Source: Bacillota bacterium (GTDB lineage: Bacteria; Bacillota; Clostridia; Acetivibrionales; DTU013). Taken from it: DNA of 64,000 nt. The stretch covers positions 117,653-181,652 of the forward strand of contig JAFABI010000086.1 in the NCBI GenBank assembly GCA_023426125.1, read 5' to 3'. The position numbers were made by a program, and so were the translations under genes. Shown here in pieces: positions 42,837 to 52,417 of the stretch. Positions within the stretch are counted from its first letter, which is position 1. Each line of letters starts with the position of its first letter. The notes beneath the pieces were generated by a model. That model was not told the DNA's origin. It worked only from the letters and a program-made list of their open reading frames with translations, and made no database searches.

Positions 42837-44438
42837 ATGAAGAAACATTTTAAGAAAATGCTTGCGATTGCAGCCTGCGCGCTCCTTGCCTTATCCACTG
42901 CGGCGTGCAATACAAACAATGATACCAAGCCAGGAAGCAGCATCAACGTGGGAGAAAGTGTTGATTTTGCAAGCTATGACCCCGTCGGCATCGAAGACGG
43001 GCAGGGTCTCTATCATTATTCTCCCCTAGTGTATGAAACACTTGTGCGATTTGAGGATGGAGAAGCGGCAGCCGGCCTGGCGGAATCATGGAAATGCGAC
43101 GGCAGCTCCTGGGTGTTCAACCTGCGTAAAAATGTCAAATTCACGGACGGGCAGCCTTTCAACGCCGAAGCTGTAAAGATGAACATTGAAAAGATGCAGG
43201 AATTCCAGTCGGAACAGATTTCCTACTATGGCGGCATTTCCAGGATCACTTCGGTTGAGACAACGGATGAACATACTGTGATTTTTCATTATGAAACGCC
43301 TTATTACCCGGTATTGCAGGATCTAAGCGCCATCCCCTTTGGCATGCTGTCTCCCGCTGTGTTCGAAAACGGAAACAATCCTTACGGCAACATCCTTGGA
43401 GATACTGCGGGAACCGGGATGTATGAACTCAAAAAAGAGAATTGCACGCCGGGGAAAAGCTATACCTTTACAAGAAATGCCGGGTATTGGGGAACAGCAT
43501 CCGGACCGGACAGCTTTACGGTAAAAATCATTCCAGACGCCGACAGCCGCTTAATGGCGATGCAGGCCGGTGAGATCGACGTGCTTTACGGTTCCTATCA
43601 GGTCACATACGACATGTTTGATCAGCTCTCGGATACCCAGGGCCTGGAAGCCAAAATATCCGATACCCTTTACGCTACCCGCAATTTTCTTTTGAACACG
43701 GCAAGTGAGACGTTGGGAGATCTCAAAGTGCGTCAGGCCATTCAGTACGGGATCAACAAGCGGCAGATCATCGACACGATCCTGCACGGCTATGAGGAAA
43801 AGGCGGATTATTTGTTTTCGCGTGCACTCCCGTTTTGCGATGTCGATACCGTTGTTTACGAATACGATATGCAAAAAGCCGAAAGTCTCCTGGACGAAGC
43901 CGGATGGAACGAGAAGAATGCTGATGGGTTCCGCGTGAAAAATGGCGTTCCTCTGTCGCTTACCGTCATCTATATGAGCGAGCGCAGCGCGGACGAACAA
44001 ATCCTGACCGCGTTCAAAGGGCAGATGGCTGAAATTGGAATCGACATCCGGATACAAGGCTACGAAACTATGACTTGGTTTGAAAAGGGACTTGCGGGCG
44101 AATTTGATATTTCCGTCAACGATACCTATGCCTTTCCGCAGGATCCCTATGTGTTTATCGCGGCAATGACCGATTATGGCCTGGACAATCCGGCGCAGCA
44201 GGGGCTTTCTCAAAAACCGGAGCTTGACGCTCACATTTTTGACATGCTCAGCACGACCGACGAAGGAAAAATACAGGAGGATTTCACTTATGTCCTCACC
44301 ACCTTGCAGGAGGAAGCGGTGAACGTACCCGTGTCTTACCTCAAAGAGCTTTGCATCTATAACACCGATAAAATACAATCCGTTTCCTTTGATATCAATG
44401 GGGTCTTTCTGGACGTGAGCAAAATCGTATTGCGGTAA
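42837..44438 (+). CDS. NikA/CntA-like solute-binding lipoprotein, cassette 2
   Basis: 533 residues; RBS TTGGAGGTCCTATA. Signal peptide with lipobox LSTAAC (Cys about 23). Family 5 binding protein: LAESWKCDGSSWVFNLRKNV, VKFTDGQPFNAEAVKMNIEK, GTGMYELKK, NAGYWGTASGPDSFTVKIIP, VRQAIQYGINKRQI, EKADYLFSRALPFCDVD. Closest in pattern to NikA/CntA, which bind nickel or metal-opine complexes. Directly followed (15 bases) by the exporter-fold genes, so cassette 2 is probably one long operon from 39476 to 47947. Confidence 0.88.
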   Translation: MKKHFKKMLAIAACALLALSTAACNTNNDTKPGSSINVGESVDFASYDPVGIEDGQGLYHYSPLVYETLVRFEDGEAAAGLAESWKCDGSSWVFNLRKNVKFTDGQPFNAEAVKMNIEKMQEFQSEQISYYGGISRITSVETTDEHTVIFHYETPYYPVLQDLSAIPFGMLSPAVFENGNNPYGNILGDTAGTGMYELKKENCTPGKSYTFTRNAGYWGTASGPDSFTVKIIPDADSRLMAMQAGEIDVLYGSYQVTYDMFDQLSDTQGLEAKISDTLYATRNFLLNTASETLGDLKVRQAIQYGINKRQIIDTILHGYEEKADYLFSRALPFCDVDTVVYEYDMQKAESLLDEAGWNEKNADGFRVKNGVPLSLTVIYMSERSADEQILTAFKGQMAEIGIDIRIQGYETMTWFEKGLAGEFDISVNDTYAFPQDPYVFIAAMTDYGLDNPAQQGLSQKPELDAHIFDMLSTTDEGKIQEDFTYVLTTLQEEAVNVPVSYLKELCIYNTDKIQSVSFDINGVFLDVSKIVLR

Positions 44439-44453
44439 GGAGGCGACGGGATT

Positions 44454-46205
44454 ATGATTCAAAGCATCAAACGGCTTTTTGCCTATGCAAGCGAATACAG
44501 GAAAAATATGCTCCTGTCGGTCCTCATGGCGATCGGCAGCGTGGCGGCGGGCATCTTCCCGTATTTTGCCATACAGCGGTTTGTGGTGGAGCTGCTGCGC
44601 CCGGAAGCTGTGGAAAGCCGCTTGATGCTGTTGGCGCTGGCTGCCGGCGCCTTGCTGATCCTCAAATCGGTATTGTTTGCGGCTTCCACGACGCAGTCCC
44701 ACAAAGCGGCCTACCGAATCCTGCGCAATATCCGCGTAAAGCTGGCCGGGAAGCTGACTCGGCTTCCACTGGGTTATGTGCTGGAGCGGGATTCGGGGAC
44801 GATCAAAAAGGTCATGGAAAACGATGTGGAGGAACTGGAACGCTTTATAGCCCACAATATTCCCGAAACGATCGCAAGCGCCACTGTTCCCATCGCCGTC
44901 CTGCTGTACCTGTTCTTTGTGGACTGGCGTATGGCGCTGTCTTTCCTTGCGTTTATACCCTTCGCTGTGTTTTTTTACTGGCTGATGATGCGCGGCAGCA
45001 AGAAGAAAATGGAGAAATACTATCAATCGGTAGATCAAATGAATGCCGTGGTGGTGGAATATGTCAACGGCATGAAGGAAATCAAAGCGTTCAATCAGAC
45101 GGAGGGCTCCTTTTCGCGCTTCCGGGAGGCGGTAAACAACTATCGCCAATATGTGCTGGCCTGGTATAAAAGCTGCTGGCCAATGATGTCGGCTTATTTC
45201 GTTTTGATCCAGGCGACCACGGTATCGGTACTGCCCATAGGGCTGTACTTTTTAAAGGCGGGCAGCCTGGCGCTGCCGGATTTTGTTTTGTTTCTTCTGA
45301 TATCCGTGAGCTTTGCCGCCCCGCTTGTGAAGCTGGCCGAATTTGCGGACGGCATTATCCTGATCGTAAACTCGGAACAAAACATCCATGCCATTCTCAC
45401 GGCGCAGGAGCTGAAAACGGCGGCCGGCGCTCCGTCTGTGGCTGGACATACTGTTGTATTTGACAACGTGTCCTTTGCCTATGACACGGAAAAGGTGCTC
45501 CGCGGCGTATCCTTTACCGCATCCGCCGCAAGAAAGACTGCCATTATAGGGCCGTCCGGCAGCGGGAAATCCACCATCGCGAAGCTGCTTTGCCGGTTCT
45601 GGGATGTGAGCGAAGGAAAGATCGCCGTAGGCGGCGCGGATATTCGTGATTTGCCGCCGAAAGCACTAATGGACATGGTCAGCTTTGTCTTTCAGGATAC
45701 GTTCCTGTTCAATATCCCCATCGGCGATAATATCCGCATCGGCAAGCCGGACGCAACAGACGATGAAGTCATGGAAGCGGCAAAAAAGGCCCGGTGCCAT
45801 GATTTTATCATGAATACGGGCAAGGGCTACGGCACATTGGCCGGGGACGCGGGAAGCCGTTTAAGCGGCGGCGAACGCCAGCGGATATGCATTGCGCGGG
45901 CGATGCTGAAAAATGCGCCGATTTTGATTTTAGACGAAGCCACCGCCAGCATCGACCCGGATTCCGAGGAAGAGATACAGGAGGCGCTGGGCGTTCTTGC
46001 AAAAGGGAAAACCCTGATTGTGATCGCCCACAGGATACGCACGGTCATGGGATTTGACCAGATCATCGTTTTGAGGAATGGGGAAATAGAAGCAAGCGGA
46101 ACCCATGAAGAACTGCTGCGTGCAAGCGGCGCATACCGGTCGATCTTTAAGGCATATTCACAAACGGAAAACTGGCGCATTGGTATGGAAGGGGGGAACC
46201 CGTGA
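44454..46205 (+). CDS. Exporter-fold ABC protein A, cassette 2
   Basis: 583 residues; RBS TAAGGAGGCGACG. Six membrane helices (about 15-300) and an ATPase: GPSGSGKST, LSGGERQRICIARAML, ILILDEATASIDPDSEEE, VIAHRIRTV. Same class as the 34156 and 35940 products, YbtPQ/IrtAB-like or MsbA-like. Overlaps the partner gene at TGATG. Confidence 0.85.
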   Translation: MIQSIKRLFAYASEYRKNMLLSVLMAIGSVAAGIFPYFAIQRFVVELLRPEAVESRLMLLALAAGALLILKSVLFAASTTQSHKAAYRILRNIRVKLAGKLTRLPLGYVLERDSGTIKKVMENDVEELERFIAHNIPETIASATVPIAVLLYLFFVDWRMALSFLAFIPFAVFFYWLMMRGSKKKMEKYYQSVDQMNAVVVEYVNGMKEIKAFNQTEGSFSRFREAVNNYRQYVLAWYKSCWPMMSAYFVLIQATTVSVLPIGLYFLKAGSLALPDFVLFLLISVSFAAPLVKLAEFADGIILIVNSEQNIHAILTAQELKTAAGAPSVAGHTVVFDNVSFAYDTEKVLRGVSFTASAARKTAIIGPSGSGKSTIAKLLCRFWDVSEGKIAVGGADIRDLPPKALMDMVSFVFQDTFLFNIPIGDNIRIGKPDATDDEVMEAAKKARCHDFIMNTGKGYGTLAGDAGSRLSGGERQRICIARAMLKNAPILILDEATASIDPDSEEEIQEALGVLAKGKTLIVIAHRIRTVMGFDQIIVLRNGEIEASGTHEELLRASGAYRSIFKAYSQTENWRIGMEGGNP

Positions 46206-47947
46206 TGCTTCGAACAGTAAAACGAATCGTACACTTATCAGGGAAATACCGCGGCAAGCTGATTTTTTCGTTTGCTGCGGGCTTTTTGGAAACCGCGATG
46301 GCGTCTGTCGCCATGTTCGCCATCTATATTGTCCTGTGCTGGAGCGTCGAGGATGCCCTGATTACCTCAAAGCACATCCTTTGGATCACGCTGGCCCTGG
46401 TCGCTTCCGTCGCCTTGCGCTTTGCGTTTAAGCTGCTGGAGTACCGGTCCCAAAGCGGCGTGGGATATGAGATTGTGTGCGACAAGCGCCTTGCGCTGGG
46501 GGAAAAGCTCCGGCACCTGTCTATGGGGTTTTACAGCGAAACAGACGTCGGGGATATTTCTTCGGTGGTGGGCAACGATCTGACCTTTGTCGAGGGCTTT
46601 GCAATGACCTTCCTGTCAAAGACCGTGGGCGCCGTCACAAGCGCGGTACTGATGATGGCGTTCCTGTTTGCCATGGACTGGCGCGTTGCCCTTACGGCAT
46701 GTATCGGCTATCCGGTGGTATGGGTCATCCATATGCAAATTCATAAATTCTACAAAAAGCACGCCGGGCTGCGTCAGGAAGCGCATGCACAAACCTCCGG
46801 CGTGATGCTGGAATATCTGCAGGGACTGTTTGTGATCAGGGCTTTCAATATGTCGGAGCGGCAGGGATCCCGGCTGAAAAGCGCGCTGAAGAATCTGGAA
46901 TCGGTATCCTTTGATTTTGAAATAAAAGCCATGCCCTTGGCGGCGCTGTACCTTTGCTGCTTCCATATCTGTACCGTCCTGATTCTGTGCGTGTCCGCGC
47001 ATCTGTTTCTTGGCGCTCTGATTACTCTGCCGGTGGCTTTGTTCTTTGTCGTAATGGTGTTTACCTTTTATGCGCCCATGGAGCTGATCGGCATGATTTC
47101 GGGGATTATTCGGTTGATGAACACCTGTATGGACAGGATGCAGGCCCTGATGGATGCCCCGGTGATGGATGAAGCAGCGGAGGATGTTCCGGTTGCCCGT
47201 TTTGATGTGGAATTCAAGGATGTTTCTTTTTCCTACGGCGATAAGCCTGTGCTGAAGCACATCAGCTTTCATGCGCCGGCAAATTCCATGACCGCCATTG
47301 TGGGCGCGTCGGGGAGCGGCAAAAGCACGATGCTGAACCTGATTGCCCGGTTTTGGGATGTGAGCGGCGGCAGCATTTCCATTGGCGGGGTGGATATCCG
47401 GGAAATGACCTGCGACTGCGTGATGCAATACATAAGCGCGGTTTTCCAAAAGGCCTACCTGTTCCATGACACGATCTTTCACAATATCCGGTTTGGTAAC
47501 CCGATGGCCACAAGGGAAGAGGTGATGGAGGCCGCGAAAAAAGCCCGCTGCCATGATTTCATCAGCGGCTTGCCAAACGGGTATGACACGGTGGTCGGGG
47601 AAGCCGGGGCCACCTTATCCGGCGGTGAGCGTCAGCGCATTTCCATTGCAAGGGCGTTGCTTAAAAACGCCCCGATTGTATTGCTGGACGAAGTGACGGC
47701 CAATATCGACCCTGAAAATGAAATGCTGATACAGCAGGCCATAGGCGCCCTTGTGAAGGACAAAACCGTTTTTATCGTTGCCCATAAGCTGGCTGTGATA
47801 CAAAATGCCGGTCAAATATTGGTCCTGAACGAACAGGGAAGAGTCTGCGAATCCGGCACCCATGAAAAGCTGATGGCAATGAGCGGACTTTATTCTTCTC
47901 TTTGGAATAAGTCGCGGAAAATATGCAACTGGTCTATTGAGGGCTAA
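46205..47947 (+). CDS. Exporter-fold ABC protein B, cassette 2
   Basis: 580 residues; ATG preferred over a GTG three bases earlier because GGGGGG then sits 8 bases upstream. Six membrane helices and an ATPase: GASGSGKST, LSGGERQRISIARALLK, IVLLDEVTANIDPENE, IVAHKLAVI. The pattern D-PENE matches YbtP/IrtA-type subunits, so the A/B order seems swapped relative to cassette 1. Last gene of cassette 2; the uvrB promoter follows. Confidence 0.85.
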   Translation: MLRTVKRIVHLSGKYRGKLIFSFAAGFLETAMASVAMFAIYIVLCWSVEDALITSKHILWITLALVASVALRFAFKLLEYRSQSGVGYEIVCDKRLALGEKLRHLSMGFYSETDVGDISSVVGNDLTFVEGFAMTFLSKTVGAVTSAVLMMAFLFAMDWRVALTACIGYPVVWVIHMQIHKFYKKHAGLRQEAHAQTSGVMLEYLQGLFVIRAFNMSERQGSRLKSALKNLESVSFDFEIKAMPLAALYLCCFHICTVLILCVSAHLFLGALITLPVALFFVVMVFTFYAPMELIGMISGIIRLMNTCMDRMQALMDAPVMDEAAEDVPVARFDVEFKDVSFSYGDKPVLKHISFHAPANSMTAIVGASGSGKSTMLNLIARFWDVSGGSISIGGVDIREMTCDCVMQYISAVFQKAYLFHDTIFHNIRFGNPMATREEVMEAAKKARCHDFISGLPNGYDTVVGEAGATLSGGERQRISIARALLKNAPIVLLDEVTANIDPENEMLIQQAIGALVKDKTVFIVAHKLAVIQNAGQILVLNEQGRVCESGTHEKLMAMSGLYSSLWNKSRKICNWSIEG

Positions 47948-47999
47948 GCCCTTACAGAATACCATAATTTTTTTATAGCATCCATTACCAAACGTGTGT

Positions 48000-48027
48000 T
48001 TGAATTTTAAAAACGGTATGGTATAAT
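48000..48027 (+). promoter_or_regulatory. Promoter of uvrB
   Basis: TTGAAT, 16-base spacer, TATAAT. It gives an untranslated leader of about 120 bases. Confidence 0.75.
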
Positions 48028-48134
48028 GGTAAGGGACACACCCACATGAGGTATTCCTCAGGGGCCGGGCTATGAAGAATGCGCCACGGGTCTGGGGAAT
48101 GTCACTTTTTGAAGGTAAGGGACACACCCACATG
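48028..48134 (+). repeat. 21-bp direct repeat in the uvrB leader
   Basis: GGTAAGGGACACACCCACATG occurs exactly twice, at 48028-48048 and 48114-48134, both in the transcribed leader. Between them is a GAGG-TATT-CCTC hairpin and a GC-rich segment. The units contain GGGACACACCC and may be part of a mobile or regulatory element. Confidence 0.6.
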
Positions 48135-48153
48135 TAGTTTTTATGGAGGAATT

Positions 48154-50130
48154 ATGCCGGAATTTAAAATAGTATCGGATTACAAGCTTTGCGGCGACCA
48201 GCCGCTGGCTGTGGACAAACTGGTCATCGGACTGAACCGGGGTTACAGGCACCAGACCCTGCTTGGTGTCACCGGTTCCGGTAAGACCTTTTCAATGGCC
48301 AATGTCATTGAAAGGGTTCAGCGTCCCACCCTTGTGATCGCACACAACAAAACCCTTGCAGCTCAACTTTGCAGCGAGTTCAAGGAGTTTTTCCCCGACA
48401 ACTGCGTAGAGTACTTTGTCAGTTATTATGATTATTACCAGCCGGAGGCCTATATACCCTCCACGGATACTTATATAGAAAAGGATTCGTCCATCAACGA
48501 TGAAATAGACAAGCTGCGGCATTCGGCTACGGCGGCCCTGTTCGAAAGAAGGGATGTCATTATCGTTGCCAGTGTCTCCTGCATCTATGGCCTGGGTGAC
48601 CCGGAGGATTATACGGAGCTGATGGTATCGCTGCGGCCGGGAATGCGCAAGGACAGGGATGAGATTATAAGGCGTCTGGTGGATATCCAGTATGAGAGAA
48701 ACGAAATAGACTTTAAGCGCGGAAAATTCAGGGCAAGGGGAGATGTCCTGGAAGTATTCCCGCCGGACTCTACCGACAGGGTGCTGCGGATAGAATTTTT
48801 CGGTGATGAAATCGAACGGATTTCAGAAATCAACTATTTGACGGGAGAAATACTGGGGATAAGGTCCCATGCGGCAATTTTTCCCGCCAGCCATTACGCC
48901 TCTACAAGGCCGAAAATGGAAAAGGCCATGGTTACGATAGAGCAGGAACTGGAGGAGAGGCTTCGTGATTTGAGAGCCCAGGATAAGCTCCTGGAAGCCC
49001 AGAGGCTTGAGCAAAGGACAAGATATGACCTGGAGATGCTTCAGGAAATCGGCTTTTGCCAGGGGATAGAAAATTACTCAAGGCATATCAGCGGAAGAAC
49101 TCCCGGAAGCGCTCCCTTTACCCTGATGGATTACTTTCCGGAGGACTATCTGGTGATCATCGACGAATCCCATGTATCGGTACCGCAAATCGGCGGCATG
49201 TACAACGGCGACAGGGCCAGGAAGGAATCCCTCGTGGAGTTCGGGTTCAGACTTCCCTCCGCCTTTGATAACAGACCGTTGAAATTCGATGAATTTGAAA
49301 AAAAGGTAAAGCAGGCGGTTTATGTAAGTGCTACGCCTGCACAGTATGAGAAAAAGCATTCCCAGCAGGTAGTTGAGCAGATCATCCGGCCCACCGGGCT
49401 TATCGATCCCGAAATTGTCGTTAAGCCTGTAAAAGGTCAGATTGACGACCTTATCGGAGAAATATCCGAAAGGGTAAAAAGAAAGCACAGGGTACTGGTA
49501 ACGACTCTCACGAAAAAAATGGCCGAGGATTTGACAAATTACCTTGGCGATTTGGACTTCAAGGTAAAATATCTTCATTCCGACGTAGAGACGCTGGAGC
49601 GAATGGAAATTATCAGGGATCTCCGGCTGGGTGTTTTTGATGTGCTGGTGGGTATAAACCTTCTAAGGGAAGGGCTGGATCTACCCGAGGTATCGCTTGT
49701 AGCCATTCTGGATGCCGACAAGGAAGGCTTTCTCCGCTCGGAAACCTCGCTGATTCAGACCGTGGGAAGAGCCGCCAGACATCTGGAGGGCAAGGTAATC
49801 ATGTATGCCGATAGAATTACGGATTCCATGAACAAGGCAATAAGCGAGACAAACAGGCGTAGAAAAATACAGGTGGATTACAACACCGAACATGGAATTA
49901 CTCCGGCATCCATCCAGAAAGCGGTCCGTGATGTGATTGAAACCATAAAAGTGGCCGAAGACAGCGCCAAGTATACCATCGGGGAAAATCTGGATCAGAT
50001 GGACAGGCAAGAGCTTGAAGCACTTGTCCAAAGGGTTGAAAAGGAGATGAAGGACGCTGCGCGGGAACTGCAATTCGAAAGGGCGGCAGAGCTTCGCGAC
50101 AGGCTGGTGGAATTGCGGAGAAGGTTATAA
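48154..50130 (+). CDS. uvrB: Excinuclease ABC subunit B
   Basis: 658 residues; ATG preceded by ATGGAGGAATT, the longer in-frame reading from 48079 is leader DNA. UvrB verifies DNA damage after UvrA loading and recruits UvrC. Motif [10 protein letters not shown], the damage-probing hairpin with [16 protein letters not shown]-like IIDESHV, motif [15 protein letters not shown] and QTVGRAARH, and the C-terminal UVR coiled coil ([20 protein letters not shown]) are all present. Length is normal. uvrA is not adjacent in the window. Confidence 0.97.
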   Translation: MPEFKIVSDYKLCGDQPLAVDKLVIGLNRGYRHQTLLGVTGSGKTFSMANVIERVQRPTLVIAHNKTLAAQLCSEFKEFFPDNCVEYFVSYYDYYQPEAYIPSTDTYIEKDSSINDEIDKLRHSATAALFERRDVIIVASVSCIYGLGDPEDYTELMVSLRPGMRKDRDEIIRRLVDIQYERNEIDFKRGKFRARGDVLEVFPPDSTDRVLRIEFFGDEIERISEINYLTGEILGIRSHAAIFPASHYASTRPKMEKAMVTIEQELEERLRDLRAQDKLLEAQRLEQRTRYDLEMLQEIGFCQGIENYSRHISGRTPGSAPFTLMDYFPEDYLVIIDESHVSVPQIGGMYNGDRARKESLVEFGFRLPSAFDNRPLKFDEFEKKVKQAVYVSATPAQYEKKHSQQVVEQIIRPTGLIDPEIVVKPVKGQIDDLIGEISERVKRKHRVLVTTLTKKMAEDLTNYLGDLDFKVKYLHSDVETLERMEIIRDLRLGVFDVLVGINLLREGLDLPEVSLVAILDADKEGFLRSETSLIQTVGRAARHLEGKVIMYADRITDSMNKAISETNRRRKIQVDYNTEHGITPASIQKAVRDVIETIKVAEDSAKYTIGENLDQMDRQELEALVQRVEKEMKDAARELQFERAAELRDRLVELRRRL

Positions 50131-50765
50131 CGACCTTGTTATAATTTTTTCGTTGGTACCCGGAATGATATATTCGGTAGATGCGGCAAAGGTATTAAAG
50201 ATCCCGGATAAGCTCAGCTTCGGCGAATTCTTCGGCTGCTGCCTTTTGTGGGACAATAAACCTGCCCCTGTCCCACCTTCGTTGCGCATTCTTTTCATAG
50301 TTCGAAACAAACAATAACGAGTTTTCCTACCTTTACAAACCTATACCTTCATGGCGTTAGAATTATCAAGCTGCCCGCCATGTGGGGTGCGATCTTCCGT
50401 CTGATAATCCTACAAAATTCTTTAAGTTTAGGTTTTTTGGCATTTTCTTATCCCCTTTATTTATTGTTAAAATCGAATTCCACTGGATTCGGCATTTGGA
50501 ACCCCATACGATGAGACGGCTGATTATCTGAAATTACAAATAAACAAACGGGTATCCAAAAGTTGAAACTAAGGATACATTATTTTCGTCTGAATTTAAT
50601 GATGGAACCAGCAAACAGATGTGTTTGCATAAATTTTTACAGGGTGAAAATCCTGATAAAAAAGAGCATGGTAGTGCCAATGAATATAGAACGAACAGCA
50701 CTGATTTTAAGGTACGAACAAAAATTTGAACAGTTTTGATAAAATTAGCTAAAGGAGCGGCGATA
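50131..50765. other. Gene-poor stretch after uvrB with decayed ORF pieces
   Basis: A GTGGGACA / TGTCCCAC hairpin lies at 50248-50276. A frame from 50168 (MIYSVDAAKVLKIPDKLSFG) and a frame at about 50550-50730 (GYPKVETKDTLFSSEFNDG ... ANEYRTNSTDFKVRTKI) are protein-like but have no convincing start or full length. I read them as remnants. No RNA gene is visible. Confidence 0.4.
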
Positions 50766-52280
50766 ATGAAAAATGTAAAAAAGCAACTCAACCTGGCAAT
50801 GGTTGCGATCCTGATCTTCTCACTTTTAAATATCCCGGCGCTGGCGGTGGCCGACACACCCGAGGTGGCCGACACACCCGAGGTTGCCGACACACCCGAG
50901 GTGGCCGACACACCCGAGGTTGCCGACACACCCGAGGTTGCCGACACACCCGAGGTTGCCGACACACCCGAGGTTGCCGACACACCCGAGGTTGCCGCCA
51001 CACCCGTTGAATATACCCTCTCTGTAGATGACAAAGGTGTATCCCTGTGGGCGTATGAGATCGATGGCGGCGTATATTTCAAGCTCCGCGATATTGCTAT
51101 GGCGTTGAGGGGCACAGAAAAACAGTTTGATGTCTTGTGGATACCCGAAAACAAAGAAGTCGATCTGAGCGCAGGCGATGCTTATACACCGGTGGGGGGC
51201 GAACTGTCCAGGCCGGAACATGCCGGAAACCCCACAGCCCGGTATACCGACTGTTCCATACGGAGCGGGAGCGGATGGGGCAATATTCTCGCGTATCTTG
51301 TTGAGGACACTCATTATGTGAAACTGTCCGATCTTGCGGCCGTGATAAAGTTTGCATCAGGCTATGACAGAGAAAAGCATACCGCCCAAATTGATACTTC
51401 ACCTGAAATCGGCCTGGCGGAGGAAACAGACGCGGTATTCGACAATATCACGTTATCAAACTCAGGCAATTCTTATTCTCTCGACGAGAACGGCAATGTG
51501 ATCCTGTACTATAAAAACAGTGAAATCAAATTAAAAGCGCCGCTTGTGCTGAAGCCGGCCGAAAGCGATAATGCTACGGGTCAGGGCGTGGATGATGCCG
51601 GGTTCTACATCTCCGAGGAAAGGACCGCCATTGCATATGGCGGCCTGGATGGAGATCCCGTCTATGTGGTGACGAGTGACAACATGGGAAGAACATGGGA
51701 GAAGTCTGAGGTCATTGCGCGAAACGTAGGGGCCAGCCAGCGGTATATCGGATTTTATACGCAAAACGACGGATGGCTCGTTTTGTGCAATTTCCATGGA
51801 ATGGGTTATGAGGATAATTACATATACCGTACTGCAGACGGAGGGAAAACCTGGGAACAGATCGGTAATCCAAATGATATTTACCCGCGGGTAATGACCG
51901 GGGCAGGTTTCGCAACCGGTGAAATCGGCTTTTTAAGCTACAGGTACGAATTTGAGGATTTCGAGCCCGCCATATGCCGGACGCTGGACGGAGGATATTC
52001 CTGGGAAAAGCTCTATGTGGAATTGCCGGAAGAATTTGACGAATATAATAAAACACCGCTTTCCCCAGTCTTTCATGGAGCTGACGGGCTGTATCCGATA
52101 AAACTGAGCAAGGACGAAGGAGATTACGTGACGATCTATCTTAATAGCACCGATTATGGCAAAACATGGACGTATGACGAAGCGTATAATCTCGTGCACC
52201 GGCAGGCGCAGAAAAATGCGGGCGGCCTCCAATTCGAAACAAAAGGCCTTGCATACGAATATAAAGACGGAGAATGGTAG
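50766..52280 (+). CDS. Secreted Asp-box (BNR) repeat protein with a VADTPE minisatellite
   Basis: 504 residues from the ATG after AAAGGAGCGG. Signal peptide (about 1-27, cleavage after ALA). Residues 28-81 are eight exact VADTPE units and one VAATPV. A stalk-like domain follows (SVDDKGVSLWAYEIDGGVYF, LRDIAMALRG), as in copper-amine-oxidase-N-like surface proteins. The C-terminal half holds Asp-box motifs S/T-x-D-x-G-x-T-W (SDNMGRTWE, TADGGKTWE, TLDGGYSWE, STDYGKTW), the blades of a sialidase-like beta-propeller. No sialidase active-site Arg set was recognised, so it is probably a binding or scaffold protein. Confidence 0.75.
   Translation: MKNVKKQLNLAMVAILIFSLLNIPALAVADTPEVADTPEVADTPEVADTPEVADTPEVADTPEVADTPEVADTPEVAATPVEYTLSVDDKGVSLWAYEIDGGVYFKLRDIAMALRGTEKQFDVLWIPENKEVDLSAGDAYTPVGGELSRPEHAGNPTARYTDCSIRSGSGWGNILAYLVEDTHYVKLSDLAAVIKFASGYDREKHTAQIDTSPEIGLAEETDAVFDNITLSNSGNSYSLDENGNVILYYKNSEIKLKAPLVLKPAESDNATGQGVDDAGFYISEERTAIAYGGLDGDPVYVVTSDNMGRTWEKSEVIARNVGASQRYIGFYTQNDGWLVLCNFHGMGYEDNYIYRTADGGKTWEQIGNPNDIYPRVMTGAGFATGEIGFLSYRYEFEDFEPAICRTLDGGYSWEKLYVELPEEFDEYNKTPLSPVFHGADGLYPIKLSKDEGDYVTIYLNSTDYGKTWTYDEAYNLVHRQAQKNAGGLQFETKGLAYEYKDGEW
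50847..51008 (+). repeat. 18-bp minisatellite, nine units
   Basis: Unit GTKGCCGACACACCCGAG repeated eight times (K = G or T at the third base) plus one diverged unit. In-frame and coding for VADTPE. Copy number is expected to vary by slippage. Confidence 0.9.
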
Positions 52281-52325
52281 AGGTTGGGAAGTTGGCTCCT
52301 TAACATTTCTCTGGTAGAATACAAA

Positions 52326-52380
52326 GTAGGGGCGCGCATTGCGCGTCCGACGGAGTCAGAGGACATTCCCTGACTCCGTC
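52326..52380. repeat. Half GC-rich module joined to a terminator-like hairpin
   Basis: TAGGGGCGCGCATTGCGCG is the left half of the recurring module. It joins GACGGAGTCAG / CTGACTCCGTC (52349-52380), a perfect 11-bp stem. It lies between two convergent genes. Confidence 0.65.
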
Positions 52381-52417
52381 AATAAGTGCGCATTCTTTAT
52401 TCCATGCCAACAGTTCA

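Noticed and set aside
43551..45149. 532-codon minus-strand open frame over binding protein and ABC genes of cassette 2
   Set aside because: Long only because of the GC-rich codon usage of the genes on the other strand; protein is His/Gln-rich without any family pattern.
48079..48153. Longer N-terminus for UvrB starting in the leader
   Set aside because: The residues are unlike any UvrB, the region contains the 21-bp repeat, and a good RBS precedes the ATG at 48154.
50847..51008. Short regular repeats considered as a CRISPR array
   Set aside because: The 18-bp units are contiguous, have no spacers and lie in frame inside a secreted protein gene.
50788..51314. Minus-strand frames with CRQPRV or GCVGNL repeats
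   Set aside because: They are the antisense reading of the VADTPE minisatellite.
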